From a bacterium 1xD42-87 (GTDB lineage Bacteria > Bacillota > Clostridia > Lachnospirales > Lachnospiraceae), in NCBI GenBank assembly GCA_003611805.1, contig RAYM01000018.1:1-64000 (forward strand): a stretch of DNA of 64,000 nt. Reading direction: 5' to 3'. The position numbers were made by a program, and so were the translations under genes. Numbering within the stretch: position 1 is the first letter of the stretch; the number at the start of each line of letters is the position of its first letter. This document shows, piece after piece, positions 62,716 through 64,000 of this stretch. The notes beneath the pieces are model-generated. The model was not told where the DNA came from and did not search any database. It saw nothing but the letters and a program-made list of their open reading frames with translations.

Positions 62716-63462
62716 ATGAAGAAAACAACGAAACTGTTGAAAATGACCGTTTCAGTCATTATGATTCTTGCACTGACACTGACAGGCTGCGGAAAGGCAA
62801 CGGCACCCACTTCCGATACCATCCAGTGGTTCAACAATACCCATGCGGTTCTGACTGTGCTGAATCAGCGAGACTACCGGGTATACGGCGGGGACAGCCC
62901 AAATATCGCCGAAAAAACGATTGCCAAAGCGCTTCTGGAAAATACGTGGGACGTCACAGACCGGGCGTCCGCCGACGAATCACTCCAGTGGCTTCTGGAG
63001 GAGGGACACCGCATTCCGCTGGCGGAAGAATTGGCTTATCTTGCGGAAATAGGGCTTGCGGATGTTTCCGAAGACCAACGGGCAGAGGCAATCCTTTCAA
63101 GTTTTGATCTGGATGAACAGCAGGCTGAGCAATATGCCGAATGGTTCTCCCTCTATGAACAGCATGGCGAAAATGCCGCGGCCGCCTGGGATTACAGCCG
63201 CGCCATGTGGCTTTTAAGCTATTACTATCTGGCTGACTACTATACGTTGGAAGAATCACTGGACCAGTCGCTGGCGCTTGCGGAGACAATCCAGACTACC
63301 TTTGATTCGTGGGACAGCTTCATGGAAAGCTACTTCGCCGGGTATGAATACTGGTCGGAAGAGAGCAGCGACGAACGCCGCGATATCTACGAAGACCTGA
63401 AATCCTCCTCCGACAATCCCTTTGCGCTGGACTGGAACACAACGCTTGAAAAGACATGGTAA
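62716..63462 (+). CDS. DUF1266 lipoprotein
   Basis: 248 residues. The signal peptide ends in lipobox LTLTGC (Cys25). The C-terminal half has the DUF1266 pattern (AAWDYSRAMWLLSYYYLADY, then ETIQTTFDSWDSFMESYFAGYEYWS). AGGAGG precedes the ATG. It is expected on the outer face of the membrane. Function unknown. Confidence 0.88.
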   Translation: MKKTTKLLKMTVSVIMILALTLTGCGKATAPTSDTIQWFNNTHAVLTVLNQRDYRVYGGDSPNIAEKTIAKALLENTWDVTDRASADESLQWLLEEGHRIPLAEELAYLAEIGLADVSEDQRAEAILSSFDLDEQQAEQYAEWFSLYEQHGENAAAAWDYSRAMWLLSYYYLADYYTLEESLDQSLALAETIQTTFDSWDSFMESYFAGYEYWSEESSDERRDIYEDLKSSSDNPFALDWNTTLEKTW

Positions 63463-63548
63463 AATTTTTCCTTGCTTTCCTGCCGTAAAAGCAGTTAAAT
63501 AATAAGTAAATAACGGTCATACAGACCGTACAAAAAGCGAGGTATCAC

Positions 63549-64000
63549 ATGGACAATTTAATTATTCCACAGGATTACAGGTCTGCGCTGAATCTGCACG
63601 ACACCCAGATCGGCATCAAGACGGTGAAAGACTTTTTTCAGGTGCAGCTTGCCGAAAGGCTGCATCTGCTGCGGGTATCCGCCCCTCTATTCGTGGAGCC
63701 GTCATCGGGGCTTAACGATAACTTAAACGGCGTGGAGCGACCCGTCACTTTCGGCATCAAGGAACAGGAGGACGCCCCCGCAGAGATCGTGCACTCCCTG
63801 GCGAAATGGAAACGTATGGCTCTAGGCAAATACGGCTTTTCCCATGGCGAAGGGCTTTACACCGACATGAGCGCCATCCGCAGGGACGAGGAGACAGATA
63901 ATATCCACTCCATCTATGTGGATCAGTGGGATTGGGAAAAGGTCATCTCCCGCGAGGAACGGTGTCTCGATTATCTGAAAGAGACGGTAAAGACGGTCTA
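63549..64000 (+). CDS. asnA: Aspartate-ammonia ligase (partial)
   Basis: The first 150 residues are present and the gene runs off the window (normal length about 330-340). It makes asparagine from aspartate, ammonia and ATP. It shows the class II synthetase-like opening [30 protein letters not shown], then [25 protein letters not shown] and [14 protein letters not shown] precedes the ATG. A short gap separates it from the DUF1266 gene. Confidence 0.95.
   Translation, partial: MDNLIIPQDYRSALNLHDTQIGIKTVKDFFQVQLAERLHLLRVSAPLFVEPSSGLNDNLNGVERPVTFGIKEQEDAPAEIVHSLAKWKRMALGKYGFSHGEGLYTDMSAIRRDEETDNIHSIYVDQWDWEKVISREERCLDYLKETVKTV

Overview
The window looks like chromosomal DNA of a gut-type Lachnospiraceae (Clostridia). 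The evidence is: a T-box-controlled valS followed by a FapA-like gene and folC; a PadR / DUF1700 / DUF4097 envelope-stress-type operon; a DUF6465 protein; the TIGR03915/TIGR03916-type DNA-repair pair under GAAC-N4-GTTC SOS boxes; two GH130 phosphorylases with a cellobiose 2-epimerase; and strong AGGAGG ribosome sites with many ATGA overlaps. Species cannot be fixed from this. No tRNA, rRNA, CRISPR array or intact transposase gene was seen. Most genes lie on the minus strand.

Layout. 1-8000: valS, FapA-like gene, folC, a 48-codon gene and a TPR protein, all leftward, with a T-box leader. 8150-10060: a diguanylate cyclase with a LacI-type sensor domain. 10080-23820: a large leftward carbohydrate locus, in transcription order a 105-codon frameshifted gene, a clan GH-Q-like phosphorylase, a cytoplasmic GH30 glycosidase, a sugar ABC importer (binding protein and two permeases), then a second binding lipoprotein with a YesM/YesN-type two-component system. 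A small convergent type I toxin-antitoxin-like cassette sits inside it. 24080-27600: ECF S component, PspC, DUF4097, DUF1700 and PadR. 28100-29135: an A+T-rich orphan ParA-like gene. 29190-33660: GntR-controlled ABC-2 transporter, azlCD, DUF6465, ybaK. 33700-38630: trkAH potassium uptake and a SpoIID/PG-binding/LysM protein. 38750-48220: beta-mannan utilisation (importer, epimerase, two GH130 phosphorylases) with AraC and LacI regulators. 48340-52210: heterodimeric ABC exporter behind a leader peptide and terminator. 52300-64000: GH13 amylase, nuclease-helicase fusion, HPr-like protein, SOS-controlled repair pair, SNF transporter, decayed chemoreceptor gene, DUF1266 lipoprotein, and the start of asnA.

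The most novel signals are non-coding or recoding. (1) Three intra-operonic elements (11583-11685, 27161-27245, 44265-44408) share one architecture: a 9-10 bp hairpin whose loop is complementary to a 7-base strand lying a few bases upstream of the next gene's ribosome site. The complementary pairs differ in sequence between copies but stay paired, which suggests a conserved pseudoknot that may control translation. (2) A gene just upstream of the phosphorylase can be read full length only by a -1 shift at an in-frame A_AAA_AAG heptamer. (3) A bicistronic small membrane-peptide gene is flanked by inverted repeats and faced by a consensus antisense promoter. (4) A 37-residue leader peptide, a sequestered ribosome site and an intrinsic terminator precede the ABC exporter, as in the bmrBCD arrangement. 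(5) A second palindromic element family starts in or just after the T-tract of two intrinsic terminators.
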